From Aeromicrobium marinum DSM 15272 (GTDB lineage: Bacteria > Actinomycetota > Actinomycetes > Propionibacteriales > Nocardioidaceae): a DNA stretch of 64,000 bases. Shown here one piece after another: positions 44,060-54,292 of the stretch. A program made the position numbers and the translations under genes. The stretch lies in NCBI RefSeq assembly GCF_000160775.2, contig NZ_CM001024.1:2665241-2729240 (forward strand), in the 5' to 3' direction. Within the stretch, counting starts at the first letter, position 1, and each line of letters starts with the position of its first letter. A model generated the notes under the pieces. That model had not been told where the DNA came from and made no database searches. It saw nothing but the letters and a program-made list of their open reading frames with translations.

Positions 44060-44579
44060 CGGCACCCCCGCGGACGGTCCCGCGGACGGTCCGGGGGACA
44101 CCCCGGCGGACGACCCGTTGCGGCTGGCCCGCGAGATCGCCGACGCCTACCGGGGCAACGCCACGCCCGACCAGCAGCCACGCCGACCCCGGCGTCGGGC
44201 ACGGTCGCGGCGACCCGGACGCGAGGACGCCACCCCCCTGGCCGACGTGATGTCCGAGCTGGTCCAGCAGCAGGGATGGACCGACCAGCTCGCGGCCCAA
44301 CGGGTGTTCACCGACTGGGCGGGCATCGTGGGTCCGGAGGTCGCCCGGCACTGCGTGGTGGAGGGCTACGCCGACCAGGTCGTCCACATCGCCGCCGACT
44401 CCAGCGCCTGGCGCAAGGAGCTGCAGCTGCTCGCCCCGACGATCGTCGCCCGGCTCAACGCCGAGCTGGGCGACGGGTCGGTGCTGCGGATCGAGGTCCG
44501 GGGACCGCAGGCCCCCAGCTGGAAGTCCGGGCCACGCAGCATCCGCGGGGCCCGGGGGCCCCGCGACACCTACGGCTGA
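44052..44579 (+). CDS. DUF721/DciA-family protein
   Basis: This 175-residue protein has a Pro-Ala-Gly-rich, acidic N-terminus, a basic stretch ([15 protein letters not shown]), and then the DUF721 domain: [40 protein letters not shown] and [20 protein letters not shown]. DciA proteins recruit or load the DnaB helicase in most bacteria. Its place after recF matches Rv0004. The frame overlaps recF by eight bases. The C-terminus is basic and glycine-rich. Confidence 0.92.
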   Translation: MSDGTPADGPADGPGDTPADDPLRLAREIADAYRGNATPDQQPRRPRRRARSRRPGREDATPLADVMSELVQQQGWTDQLAAQRVFTDWAGIVGPEVARHCVVEGYADQVVHIAADSSAWRKELQLLAPTIVARLNAELGDGSVLRIEVRGPQAPSWKSGPRSIRGARGPRDTYG

Positions 44580-45392
44580 TCAGCCGGCCAGGCGCGAGGT
44601 GAGCCACATCCAGATCGCCACGACCAGCCCGAGCACACCGAGGACCACGGCGGCCTCACCGAAGCCGGCCCATCCCGCGAGCGGCCGGACACCGATCGCC
44701 ACGAGGGCCAGACCGGATGCGGCCGCACCGGCCAGCGAGGCCACCGCGAGTCCCCGACCCGGCACCGAGCGGTGGCGCAGGACGAGGGTCGCCGCACCGG
44801 TCCAGGCCAGCGTGACGGCGCACGCCGCCACGACGTCGGAGGGGCGGTGCCAGCCCGCGACCACCGTCGAGGCGCCGACCATCGTGACGGCGAAGGCGCC
44901 GCCGGCCGCCATGACCGGCTGCAGGGCGCGGGGGGTCACCAGCGCGAGCGCCGCCACCGAGGCGGCGACCAGTGTCGTGTGGCCGCTGGGCAGGCTGTTG
45001 AGGACACCGAGCTCGAAGTCCGGACGATCGATCAGCACCCGCTTCAGGAGCTGCGTCGTGACGTTCGCGCCGGCGATGACGACGACGGCCGCCACGGCCA
45101 GCCGCAGCGACCCGCGCAGGGCGGCCACGACCAGGCAGCCCACGACGATCAGGGCCACCGCGCCGATGGAGACGTAGCCCAGCACGCTGAGAACCGACAG
45201 CTGGGCGTCGCGGCCCGCGCCGACCGTGCGCATCGCCGAGTCGTCGATCTCCTGACCCACCTCGGTGCCGACCGCCAGGACCACCAGCGCGGCCAGCACC
45301 GCGGCCGCGAACATCGCCGTCGCGCCGGCCTGGAGAGGTCCGGTCGCGGCCCGCTGCTGCGGCTCGGTGTCGGTCCGCTCGTCGATGCTCAC
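44580..45392 (-). CDS. PAP2-family phosphatase
   Basis: This 270-residue membrane protein has several TM helices and the type 2 phosphatidic acid phosphatase motifs: KRVLIDRPDF (KxxxxxxRP-like), SLPSGHTTLV (PSGH), and STVVAGWHRPSDVVAA (SRxxxxxHxxxD-like). It probably hydrolyses a lipid phosphate or pyrophosphate at the membrane. The GTG at 45392 has GGAGGG upstream. It is inserted, in opposite direction, between the DUF721 gene and gyrB, which are neighbours in mycobacteria. Its stop abuts that of DUF721. Confidence 0.88.
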   Translation of the reverse strand: MSIDERTDTEPQQRAATGPLQAGATAMFAAAVLAALVVLAVGTEVGQEIDDSAMRTVGAGRDAQLSVLSVLGYVSIGAVALIVVGCLVVAALRGSLRLAVAAVVVIAGANVTTQLLKRVLIDRPDFELGVLNSLPSGHTTLVAASVAALALVTPRALQPVMAAGGAFAVTMVGASTVVAGWHRPSDVVAACAVTLAWTGAATLVLRHRSVPGRGLAVASLAGAAASGLALVAIGVRPLAGWAGFGEAAVVLGVLGLVVAIWMWLTSRLAG

Positions 45393-45512
45393 CCCTCCAC
45401 GATGCCTGATCGCCCATAGAACGGCCCGACGACACGTCGAACGTACTCGGGGCGAGCCGCGCCCCTCCCCAGCCACGACAGGCGGCTTCTCGTCGCTCTG
45501 AACGGCACCTGA

Positions 45513-47585
<2,073 letters not shown>

Positions 47586-47617
47586 GCTCCGACCACCGCG
47601 ACAGGTAGGACAGACAC

Positions 47618-50185
47618 GTGACCGACACCCCGATCGAACGGGACCGGATCGAACCGGTCGAGCTGCAGGACGAGATGCAGCGTTCGTACATCGACTACGC
47701 GATGAGCGTCATCGTGGCCCGGGCGCTGCCCGACGTCCGCGACGGGCTCAAGCCGGTGCACCGGCGCGTGCTCTACGCGATGTACGACGGCGGCTACCGC
47801 CCCGACCGCGGCTTCTCCAAGTGCAGCCGCATCATCGGTGACGTCATGGGTCAGTACCACCCGCACGGCGACACCGCGATCTACGACACCCTGGTTCGAC
47901 TGGCCCAGCCGTGGGTCATGCGGGCGCCGATGATCTCCGGGCAGGGCAACTTCGGCTCGCCGGGAGACGATCCCGCGGCCGCGATGCGGTACACCGAGTG
48001 CAAGCTCGCGCCGGTCGCCATGGAGATGGTGCGCGACATCGACGAGGAGACCGTCGACTTCAAGCCCAACTACGACGGCCGGTCGTCCGAACCCACGGTC
48101 CTGCCGTCGCGCATCCCCAACCTGCTGGTCAACGGGTCGGCCGGCATCGCGGTGGGCATGGCCACCAACATCCCCCCGCACAACCTGCGCGAGGTCGCCG
48201 AGGGCGCCCAGTGGGCCCTCGCCCACCCGGAGGCCACCCGCACCGAGCTGCTCGACGCCCTGCTCGAGCGCATCAAGGGACCCGACTTCCCGACGCACGG
48301 CCTGATCGTCGGCACGTCCGGCATCGAGGACATGTACCGCACCGGTCGCGGCTCGGTGACGATGCGCGCGATCGTCGGCATCGAGGAGGACACCAAGGGC
48401 CGCATCCAGCTGGTCGTCACCGAGCTGCCGTACCAGGTCAACCCCGACTCCCTCATGCGCAAGATCGCCGACCTGGTCAACACCGGTCGGCTGCAGGGGG
48501 TCTCGGACCTGCGCGACGAGTCCAGCTCGCGGGTCGGCCGCCGGATCGTCATCGAGATCCGTCGTGACGCCGTGGCCCGCGTGGTGCTGAACAACCTCTA
48601 CAAGCACACCGACCTGCAGTCGAACTTCAGCGCCAACATGCTCGCCCTGGTCGACGACGTGCCCCGCACCCTGACGCTCGACGGCTTCATCACCAACTGG
48701 ATCCACCACCAGATCGACGTGATCCGGCGCCGCACCGAGTACCGGCTGCGCAAGGCCGAGGAGCGCGCCCACATCTTCCGGGGTCTGGGCAAGGCCCTGG
48801 ACCGGCTCGACGACGTCATCGCGCTCATCCGGCGCAGTCCCACGGTCGACGAGGCCCGCACCGGACTCATCGAGCTGCTGGAGATCGACGAGATCCAGGC
48901 CAACGCGATCCTCGAGATGCAGCTGCGCCGTCTGGCGGCGCTGGAGCGGCAGAAGATCCTCGACGAGCTCGCCGAGCTCGAGCGGATGATCGCCGACTTC
49001 ACCGACATCCTCGAGCGGCCGGAGCGTCAGCGCGAGATCGTCTCGACCGAGCTGGCCGAGATCGTCGACAAGTACGGCGACGACCGGCGGTCACGGATCA
49101 TCCCCGCCGACGGCGACCTGTCCGACGAGGACCTCATCCCCGACGAGGAGGTGGTCGTCACGATCACCTCCGGCGGTTACGCCAAGCGCACCAAGACCGA
49201 CCTGTACCGGGTGCAGCACCGCGGGGGCAAGGGGGTCCGGGGCGCTCAGCTGCGCGACGGCGACTTCGTGGAGCACCTGTTCCCCACCACGGCCCACCAC
49301 TGGATCCTGTTCTTCACCACCGCCGGTCGGGTCTACCGGGCCAAGGCGTACCACCTGCCCGAGGCCGGCCGCGACGCCAAGGGCGGGCACGTCGCAGGAC
49401 TGTTGTCGTTCCAGCCCGACGAGCAGATCGCCCAGGTGCTCGCGGTCCGTGACTACGAGCAGGCGCCCTACCTGGTGCTCGCGACCCGCAAGGGCCTGGT
49501 CAAGAAGACCCGACTGACCGACTACAACAGCCCGCGCCAGGCCGGCGTCATCGCGATCAACTTCCGCGACGACGACGACGAGCTGATCGGTGCCGAGCTG
49601 GTCGGACCCGACGACGACCTGCTGCTCATCTCGCGCAAGGCCCAGGCCATCCGGTTCCGGGCCGACGACGAGCAGCTGCGGCCCATGGGCCGGGCCACCT
49701 CCGGCGTCACCGGCATGAAGTTCCGCGGCGAGGACGACCTGCTGTCGATGACGGTCATCCGGCGCGAGCACGCGGCCCTCGACGCCGAGGAGGTGGCCGA
49801 CGAGGACAAGCTGTACGTCTTCACCGTCACCGACGGCGGTTTCGCCAAGAAGACCCCGGTCGGCGAGTACCGCCTGCAGGGTCGCGGCGGACTCGGCATC
49901 AAGGCCATGCAGATCACGGGCGCCCGGGGCGAGCTGGTCGGCGGTCTGGTGCTCAAGGACACCGACGACGTCATCAGCGTGACCTCCGGCGGGCAGGTCA
50001 CCCGCAGCCTCGTGTCGGGGGTCAATCCCACCGGGCGTGGCACCATGGGGGTGAGCTTCGTGAAGTTCAAGGGTGACGACCGCGTGGTCACCATCGCCCG
50101 CAACGCAGAGGTCGCCGCCGACGTGGCGGAGATCGAGGAGGGGGACCCGGTCCCCGCCGCGCCCACCGATGAGGGACCCCAGTGA
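47618..50185 (+). CDS. gyrA: DNA gyrase subunit A
   Basis: This 855-residue subunit breaks and rejoins DNA. The catalytic tyrosine is Tyr125 in AMRYTECKL, and the quinolone-determining region reads [19 protein letters not shown], with Thr at the position of E. coli Ser83 and Asp retained at the Asp87 position. The C-terminal beta-pinwheel carries repeats such as [20 protein letters not shown], with a GyrA-box-like QRGG-type loop. The acidic tail ends DEGPQ. The GTG at 47618 follows GACAGG; the end overlaps DUF3566 by four bases. Confidence 0.97.
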   Translation: MTDTPIERDRIEPVELQDEMQRSYIDYAMSVIVARALPDVRDGLKPVHRRVLYAMYDGGYRPDRGFSKCSRIIGDVMGQYHPHGDTAIYDTLVRLAQPWVMRAPMISGQGNFGSPGDDPAAAMRYTECKLAPVAMEMVRDIDEETVDFKPNYDGRSSEPTVLPSRIPNLLVNGSAGIAVGMATNIPPHNLREVAEGAQWALAHPEATRTELLDALLERIKGPDFPTHGLIVGTSGIEDMYRTGRGSVTMRAIVGIEEDTKGRIQLVVTELPYQVNPDSLMRKIADLVNTGRLQGVSDLRDESSSRVGRRIVIEIRRDAVARVVLNNLYKHTDLQSNFSANMLALVDDVPRTLTLDGFITNWIHHQIDVIRRRTEYRLRKAEERAHIFRGLGKALDRLDDVIALIRRSPTVDEARTGLIELLEIDEIQANAILEMQLRRLAALERQKILDELAELERMIADFTDILERPERQREIVSTELAEIVDKYGDDRRSRIIPADGDLSDEDLIPDEEVVVTITSGGYAKRTKTDLYRVQHRGGKGVRGAQLRDGDFVEHLFPTTAHHWILFFTTAGRVYRAKAYHLPEAGRDAKGGHVAGLLSFQPDEQIAQVLAVRDYEQAPYLVLATRKGLVKKTRLTDYNSPRQAGVIAINFRDDDDELIGAELVGPDDDLLLISRKAQAIRFRADDEQLRPMGRATSGVTGMKFRGEDDLLSMTVIRREHAALDAEEVADEDKLYVFTVTDGGFAKKTPVGEYRLQGRGGLGIKAMQITGARGELVGGLVLKDTDDVISVTSGGQVTRSLVSGVNPTGRGTMGVSFVKFKGDDRVVTIARNAEVAADVAEIEEGDPVPAAPTDEGPQ

Positions 50186-50676
50186 CCGACGACACCACCC
50201 GCGGCAACGGCCTGACCCAGGCCGAGTACGCCGCGACCACCGACGACTCGCCCGAGAGCACGTCGGTCATCCCGGCGGTCAAGGACGACGGGTCCGCCCC
50301 GACGTCCGCGGAGCGCCGTGAGGCGCGTCTGCGTCTGGCCCGGGTCGAGCCGTGGTCGGTCACCCGGCTGGCGTTCGTCATCTCCGTCGCCCTGATGATC
50401 GTGTCGGTCGTGGCCGTCACGATCTTCTGGACCGTGCTGCAGGCCACGGGCGTGTGGGGCCAGGTCAACGACGCGGTCAACACCGTGCTCAGCAACGACG
50501 ACTCGTCCTTCGACATCAGCAGCTACCTGGGCCTCGGCCGGCTGGTGGGGCTCTCCCTGGTGCTGTCGGCGGTCAACGTGGTCTTCCTGACCGCGCTCGC
50601 CGCGGTCGGCGCGCACCTGTACAACGCGGCGGCCCAGCTGCTCGGTGGCGTCGAGGTGACCTTCTCCGACCGGTGA
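50182..50676 (+). CDS. DUF3566 transmembrane protein
   Basis: This 164-residue protein has a disordered, acidic and Thr-rich N-terminus and the DUF3566 domain: [20 protein letters not shown] with a TM helix, a short linker ([20 protein letters not shown]), then a second helix ([20 protein letters not shown]) and [17 protein letters not shown]. Family members follow gyrA in actinobacteria (Rv0007) and are linked to cell shape and division. The GTG overlaps the gyrA stop. Confidence 0.92.
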   Translation: MTDDTTRGNGLTQAEYAATTDDSPESTSVIPAVKDDGSAPTSAERREARLRLARVEPWSVTRLAFVISVALMIVSVVAVTIFWTVLQATGVWGQVNDAVNTVLSNDDSSFDISSYLGLGRLVGLSLVLSAVNVVFLTALAAVGAHLYNAAAQLLGGVEVTFSDR

Positions 50677-50739
50677 ACCGGCCCCCCGTCCCCGGTGCGT
50701 CCGCGTGGCCGGCGGTGAGGTATCGTTCATCGCTGTTGA

Positions 50740-50814
50740 GGGCGTATAGCTCAGCTTGGTTAGAGCGCTTCCCTGATAAGGAAGAGGTCCGAGGTTCAAG
50801 TCCTCGTACGCCCA
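50740..50814 (+). tRNA. tRNA-Ile (GAT)
   Basis: The acceptor GGGCGTA (50740-50746) pairs with TACGCCC (50807-50813), the anticodon loop is CTGATAA within CTTCC/GGAAG, and the T-arm reads GAGGTTCAAGTCCTC. The anticodon GAT is isoleucine. CC but no full CCA is encoded. It lies after DUF3566, as in other actinomycetes. Confidence 0.96.
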
Positions 50815-50839
50815 CCCCTCACCCGCAGCCGGAGGCCCC

Positions 50840-50950
50840 ATGTCGAAGCTTCTGACGTTCGCCCTGGGACTCGCAGGGGTCGCCTGGGCGGTCGCCCGCC
50901 GCCGCCCGGCACCGGCCACGACGTGGTCGGAGGCCACCGACCGGCTCTGA
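50840..50950 (+). CDS. DLW-39-like small membrane protein
   Basis: This 36-residue ORF begins MSKLLTFALGLAGVAWAVAR, one hydrophobic helix followed by Arg residues, and ends TTWSEATDRL. The end resembles the DLW-T/SEATD signature of the actinobacterial DLW-39 family, which is found in this position by the gyrase and tRNA genes. Here DLW is replaced by TTW. GGAGG precedes the ATG at a good distance. The function of the family is unknown; a small membrane peptide is likely. Confidence 0.75.
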   Translation: MSKLLTFALGLAGVAWAVARRRPAPATTWSEATDRL

Positions 50951-50984
50951 GGGTGAGCCTGGATCGTCGGCGCGGCCGACACCG

Positions 50985-51060
50985 GGGGCTGTGGCGCAAT
51001 TGGTAGCGCACCTGCTTTGCAAGCAGGGGGTTAGGGGTTCGAGTCCCCTCAGCTCCACCA
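50985..51060 (+). tRNA. tRNA-Ala (TGC)
   Basis: The acceptor GGGGCTG pairs with CAGCTCC and includes the G3:U70 pair that identifies alanine. The anticodon arm reads CCTGC-TTTGCAA-GCAGG with TGC, and the T-arm is AGGGGTTCGAGTCCCCT. CCA is encoded at 51058-51060. It marks the left edge of the accessory block. Confidence 0.97.
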
Positions 51061-51751
51061 AAGGATGCTTATTCAAACTCCTGACACGGGGAATGGATGG
51101 CAGACAGAGAGCAGCGGGCCCTTCGGGGCCCGCTGTTTCGTTCTCCAGCTCTGCGGCGATGACCAGGCGGCCGGCCTCCAGCGCGTCGGCGAGGTCACTG
51201 CGCTCGGGGACGGCTCGCATTGGTGTCTCGGGGTCGTCCGGGACCGCGTCGATGTAGATCGTGGTGAACCAGGCTTGGTTGTAGGTGCGGCGGAGCCCTG
51301 GCTCCAGCCCGCTATATGCGTGGGCGGGGTTGCTGATCAGGTCGATGACGCGTTCCAGCGTCGTCTCGGTGTCGACCCCGGCCGCTTCGAGGGCTTTGAG
51401 TTCGGATTCGAGGTTGGGGAGCTGTCTGGCGAGCGCGGCTTGCTTCTCGCGGGCGATGTCGGCGGGGACGATTCCTTCCATCGCGTTCTCGGCCCACTTG
51501 TAGCGGTCTCGCTGGACCTTGTCGATGCGTCGTTGCAGCGCGGTGGTGTTGCGAGTTGACGCGTCACGGATCGAGCGGAGGTGTTCGACGAGCCGCTCCC
51601 GGATGGCGGGCAAGGCACTGGTTCTCCAGGCGGCGTGTTCGGCCTCCCAGGGGGGAGTGTCGAGTGGGTCGTCCAGGGGCGACGCAGGAGCGTCGACGGG
51701 ACGTGCTGAGAGGTGGTTCCAACCGGGCGCTAGGACACCGGCTACAGGCAT
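51061..51751 (-). pseudogene. serine recombinase C-terminal remnant
   Basis: The frame resembles the coiled-coil end of large serine recombinases: TALQRRIDKVQRDRYKWAEN, then AMEGIVPADIAREKQAALAR, LPNLESELKALEAAGVDTET and RRTYNQAWFTTIYID. The catalytic N-terminal domain and zinc ribbon are missing, and no stop occurs before the frame runs into tRNA-Ala on the other strand. The first 45 residues, from the ATG at 51751, have no clear recombinase similarity. It is most likely the broken end of a phage-type or ICE-type integrase left beside the tRNA gene. Confidence 0.7.
51112..51135 (+). terminator. terminator after tRNA-Ala
   Basis: A perfect 10-bp stem (CAGCGGGCCC with GGGCCCGCTG) closed by a TTCG tetraloop is followed by TTTCGTTCT, a strong intrinsic terminator for the tRNA-Ile/DLW-39/tRNA-Ala unit. 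It lies inside the recombinase remnant read on the opposite strand. Confidence 0.85.
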
Positions 51752-51760
51752 GGCGATAGG

Positions 51761-52702
51761 TCAGGAACGGCGTCGCTCCCTGCGCAGGAGGGAGCGCAGA
51801 GTCTCGGCGTTCGCGTAGCCGACCCGTAGCGCGATCTCGGCGGAGGTGAGGTCCGTGGTTGCTGAGAGGTGCCGAGCTCGTTCGATGCGAAGCCGTTGGA
51901 CGAAGCCGAGCGGAGTGAGGTTGAGCGCCGCACGGACTCGTCGTTCGAGGGTGCGCCGGCTGGTGCCGAGCGACTGCGCGACGAAGGCGACGTTGAACGG
52001 TTCGTCCAGGCGGGCGCGCACGAAGCGTTCGAACTCGACGACGATCGGGTCCTCGTGCCGGAGATGTTCGTAGGCGACGAAGGCCGCCTGCGACGGACGC
52101 TCGTCGATGATGAGGAGCTTGGCGACATGTTGGGCCAGGTCGGGGCTGATCGATCGCACGAGTGAGAGCGCGAGGTCGATGTGGGCGAACGCGGCGCCGG
52201 CGGTGACGAGGTTCCCGTCCACGACGACCATGGTGTCGAGATCGAGGGCGACGGTCGGATAGCGCTTCAGGAACTCCGGCCCCAGGAACCAGCTGGTCGT
52301 CGCCCGCCGATGATGCATCCGTCCGGTCTCGGCGACGGCGAACACGCCGGTGCACGCCGCGGCGATCCGGGTGGTCGCGTCGTCGAGGCGCCCGAGCGAG
52401 GCGATGACCGAACGAGCATCTCGGCTCTGGAGGGCGTCGTTGGTAGCGGCGGCCGTGAGGGTTCCAAGCGCAGGGACGACGACCACGTCGAACTCTCCGG
52501 ACTCCGACAGCGGGTGGTCAACCGACAGGGTCATCGATGCCGTCGTGGTCACTCGCCGTTTCGGTCCGAGGATGGCGAGTTCGATCGGGTCGATCCGCGG
52601 GTCGATATCGCCGCGGGCTCCGTCGGCCACCCGCACGATGTCGATGACCGACGCGACAGCCGAACCGAAGCAGCCGTCGATCGCGATCAGTCCGATACGC
52701 AT
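51761..52702 (-). CDS. GlxA-family (DJ-1/PfpI plus AraC) transcriptional regulator
   Basis: This 313-residue protein has a DJ-1/PfpI-like N-terminal domain (VVVVPALGTLTAAATND, IAAACTGVFAVAETG with the nucleophile-elbow Cys near residue 110, VDGNLVTAGAAFAHIDLAL) and a C-terminal AraC HTH (PFNVAFVAQSLGTSRRTLER, GYANAETLRSLLRRERR). Such regulators respond to unknown small molecules. The ATG at 52702 starts MRIGLIAIDGCFGSA; an upstream extension has no homology. It faces the small monooxygenase gene at 52810 across a 107-bp gap and probably controls it. It lies in the accessory block after tRNA-Ala. Confidence 0.88.
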   Translation of the reverse strand: MRIGLIAIDGCFGSAVASVIDIVRVADGARGDIDPRIDPIELAILGPKRRVTTTASMTLSVDHPLSESGEFDVVVVPALGTLTAAATNDALQSRDARSVIASLGRLDDATTRIAAACTGVFAVAETGRMHHRRATTSWFLGPEFLKRYPTVALDLDTMVVVDGNLVTAGAAFAHIDLALSLVRSISPDLAQHVAKLLIIDERPSQAAFVAYEHLRHEDPIVVEFERFVRARLDEPFNVAFVAQSLGTSRRTLERRVRAALNLTPLGFVQRLRIERARHLSATTDLTSAEIALRVGYANAETLRSLLRRERRRS

Positions 52703-52809
52703 GGCGTGAACAATAGCAATACTGTCGTATACGCCACTTCCCATCGGTCCTCGCTCGTCATACGCTGAACTCGCCCCACGAAGAACCTCGACTTCAAGGA
52801 GAACCCCTC

Positions 52810-53121
52810 ATGTCCACACCCGCATCACTTCCGTATGCCTTCGTCGCCAAGATCGTCGCGGCCGATGGACAGCACGACGCGCTCGCCGATCTGCTCGCCG
52901 GCGCTGTCGCACTCGCCAACGAAGAAGTGGGAACGATTGTCTGGTTCGCGGCTAGAACCCACGCCGACACCTTTTGGATCTTCGATGCATTCCCCGACGA
53001 GGCCGCTCGCGATGCCCACGCCAACGGCGCCATCGTCGCAGCCCTGATGGCCAACCAGCACCTCCTCGGCGCAGCACCCGAGATCCTGGCGGCCGACGTC
53101 CTCGCGTCCAAGCTCCCGTAG
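52810..53121 (+). CDS. antibiotic biosynthesis monooxygenase (ABM)-domain protein
   Basis: This 103-residue protein has the ABM ferredoxin-like fold: YAFVAKIVAADGQHDALADL, NEEVGTIVWFAARTHADTFW, IFDAFPDEAARDAHANG and the tail LLGAAPEILAADVLASKLP. Members oxidise aromatic or quinone-like compounds without a cofactor, or scavenge small reactive molecules. The ATG at 52810 follows AAGGAGAACCCC. It is divergent from a GlxA-type regulator; the pair is a common exchangeable cassette. Confidence 0.85.
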   Translation: MSTPASLPYAFVAKIVAADGQHDALADLLAGAVALANEEVGTIVWFAARTHADTFWIFDAFPDEAARDAHANGAIVAALMANQHLLGAAPEILAADVLASKLP

Positions 53122-54292
53122 TCCGCCAACGCACGAGACGATCGCGCCCCGCCGAGCCGTCGGACCCGACCGCCTCGACACCCGCACCACGTTGTCGATC
53201 CCCGACGGGCCAATCACGAGGAGGCCAGGCAACACCAGGCGCAAGCCTGGAGCGGCACTGGTTCACCGGTGGTCATCGAGAGGGCCAGCGCGGCTCCATG
53301 GTGGCGCAACTGTGTCAACTTGCCCTCCGTCCCGCTAGGCGCCGTGGGCGGGTCTTGGTTGCGATCCGTTGCCGTGGCGGGAGACGCGTTGCGCGTCGCA
53401 GCGATGACGGGTCGTTGGCGTTCCGGGGCGTTGTGTTCGTGCGCGCCGCACGTGCGGGATGGAGCATCTCGCTGCGCACACAACGATTGCTGCGCCGACG
53501 CACCGTTGACACCTCGCACGTCCAGGTCGCGACACAACGCCACGCTGCGTTGCCGAGCGGAGCGAGGCCTATCGGCACACGGACAGGATGCCGGCCGCGA
53601 GCGCTCAGCCGGCGAGGGGCCCGTCACGGAGGAGAGCGACCTCGGTGTCGGGCAGAGCCGTGAGGCCAGCGCATCGCGCGACCACCAGAGCCGAACCGCC
53701 CCTGCCCTGCGTTTCCGCAGGTCAGGGGCTGTTCGCCGGAGCCGCCTGTCGGAATCGAACCGACGACCTAATCACGTCGGCTGTGCATCTATCGCTTGAT
53801 GCGCCCACTGGGCGAACGAGCCGCTGACCTGCGCAAACGCCGAGCGTGGGGGACGCCGCCATCCGGTGGTGACCGACGACGACCGACCAGTACCGACCGT
53901 TTCACCGGAGCTCGCGACGGCGTCGAAGCCGAACAAGCTCCATTCTTTTAGGTCACCGCGCCTTCCTCCTCGCCGGTCCCGTCGTCGTCAAAGACGTTTC
54001 TGGGTAGCCCAAGGCGGCTGAGCATCTCTGCATACCGCGCGCCATCATCCAGTCGCTCTCTTGGCCCGTCGGATGATCGCCCGCACCGTCGAGGTGGCGC
54101 TGGACAAGCTCAGCCCGCTGATCGTCCGACAGGCGGACATGCTTCTGGCGCTGTGCCGTCGGACGTTACGTAGCCGAAGTGCGGCTGACCTGCGACTTCT
54201 TCTTTACGAGCATCCGCTCGGCGGAGGGACAAAGATTTGATAGTTGTCCTGTTAGTTCCACCACACACCGGGAGGGCCGGAGGCCGGGTCAC
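53122..54292. other. 1.2-kb region without a convincing gene
   Basis: Several open frames exist on both strands, but their translations are Arg/Ser/Ala-rich and show no domain. A minus-strand frame ending with TAA at 53948 reads GARYAEMLSRLGLPRNVFDD and then an acidic end, which looks like the true C-terminus of a lost gene. Another short frame at 54110-54292 (minus) is not recognised. A tRNA-Thr 3' fragment lies at 53738-53770. Patches such as ATTCTTTTAGG are AT-rich for this genome. I read the region as decayed inserted DNA. Confidence 0.6.
53738..53770 (-). other. tRNA-Thr 3'-end fragment, possible attachment-site remnant
   Basis: On the minus strand the 33 bases run from TAGGTC through a perfect T-arm (GTCGGTTCGATTCCGAC) to AGGCGGC and TCC, which matches the 3' end of actinobacterial tRNA-Thr from memory. 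The 5' half (acceptor GCCGCCT, D-arm, anticodon) is absent. Phage and ICE integration copies just this part of a tRNA into the inserted element. Confidence 0.5.

Noticed and set aside
50819-51060. Minus-strand coding sequence reading LRGLEPLTPCLQSR
   Set aside because: This is the well-known false translation across a tRNA gene, here tRNA-Ala; it is not a protein end.
53214-53799. Open frames on both strands taken as genes
   Set aside because: The translations are low-complexity, and the plus frame ends in SESNRRPNHVG, a false reading across the tRNA fragment.
54254-54266. AGTTCCACCA as a second copy of the tRNA-Ala 3' end (attR)
   Set aside because: Only ten bases match with one mismatch and the T-arm is absent, so chance is likely. 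No right boundary of the insertion is proven.
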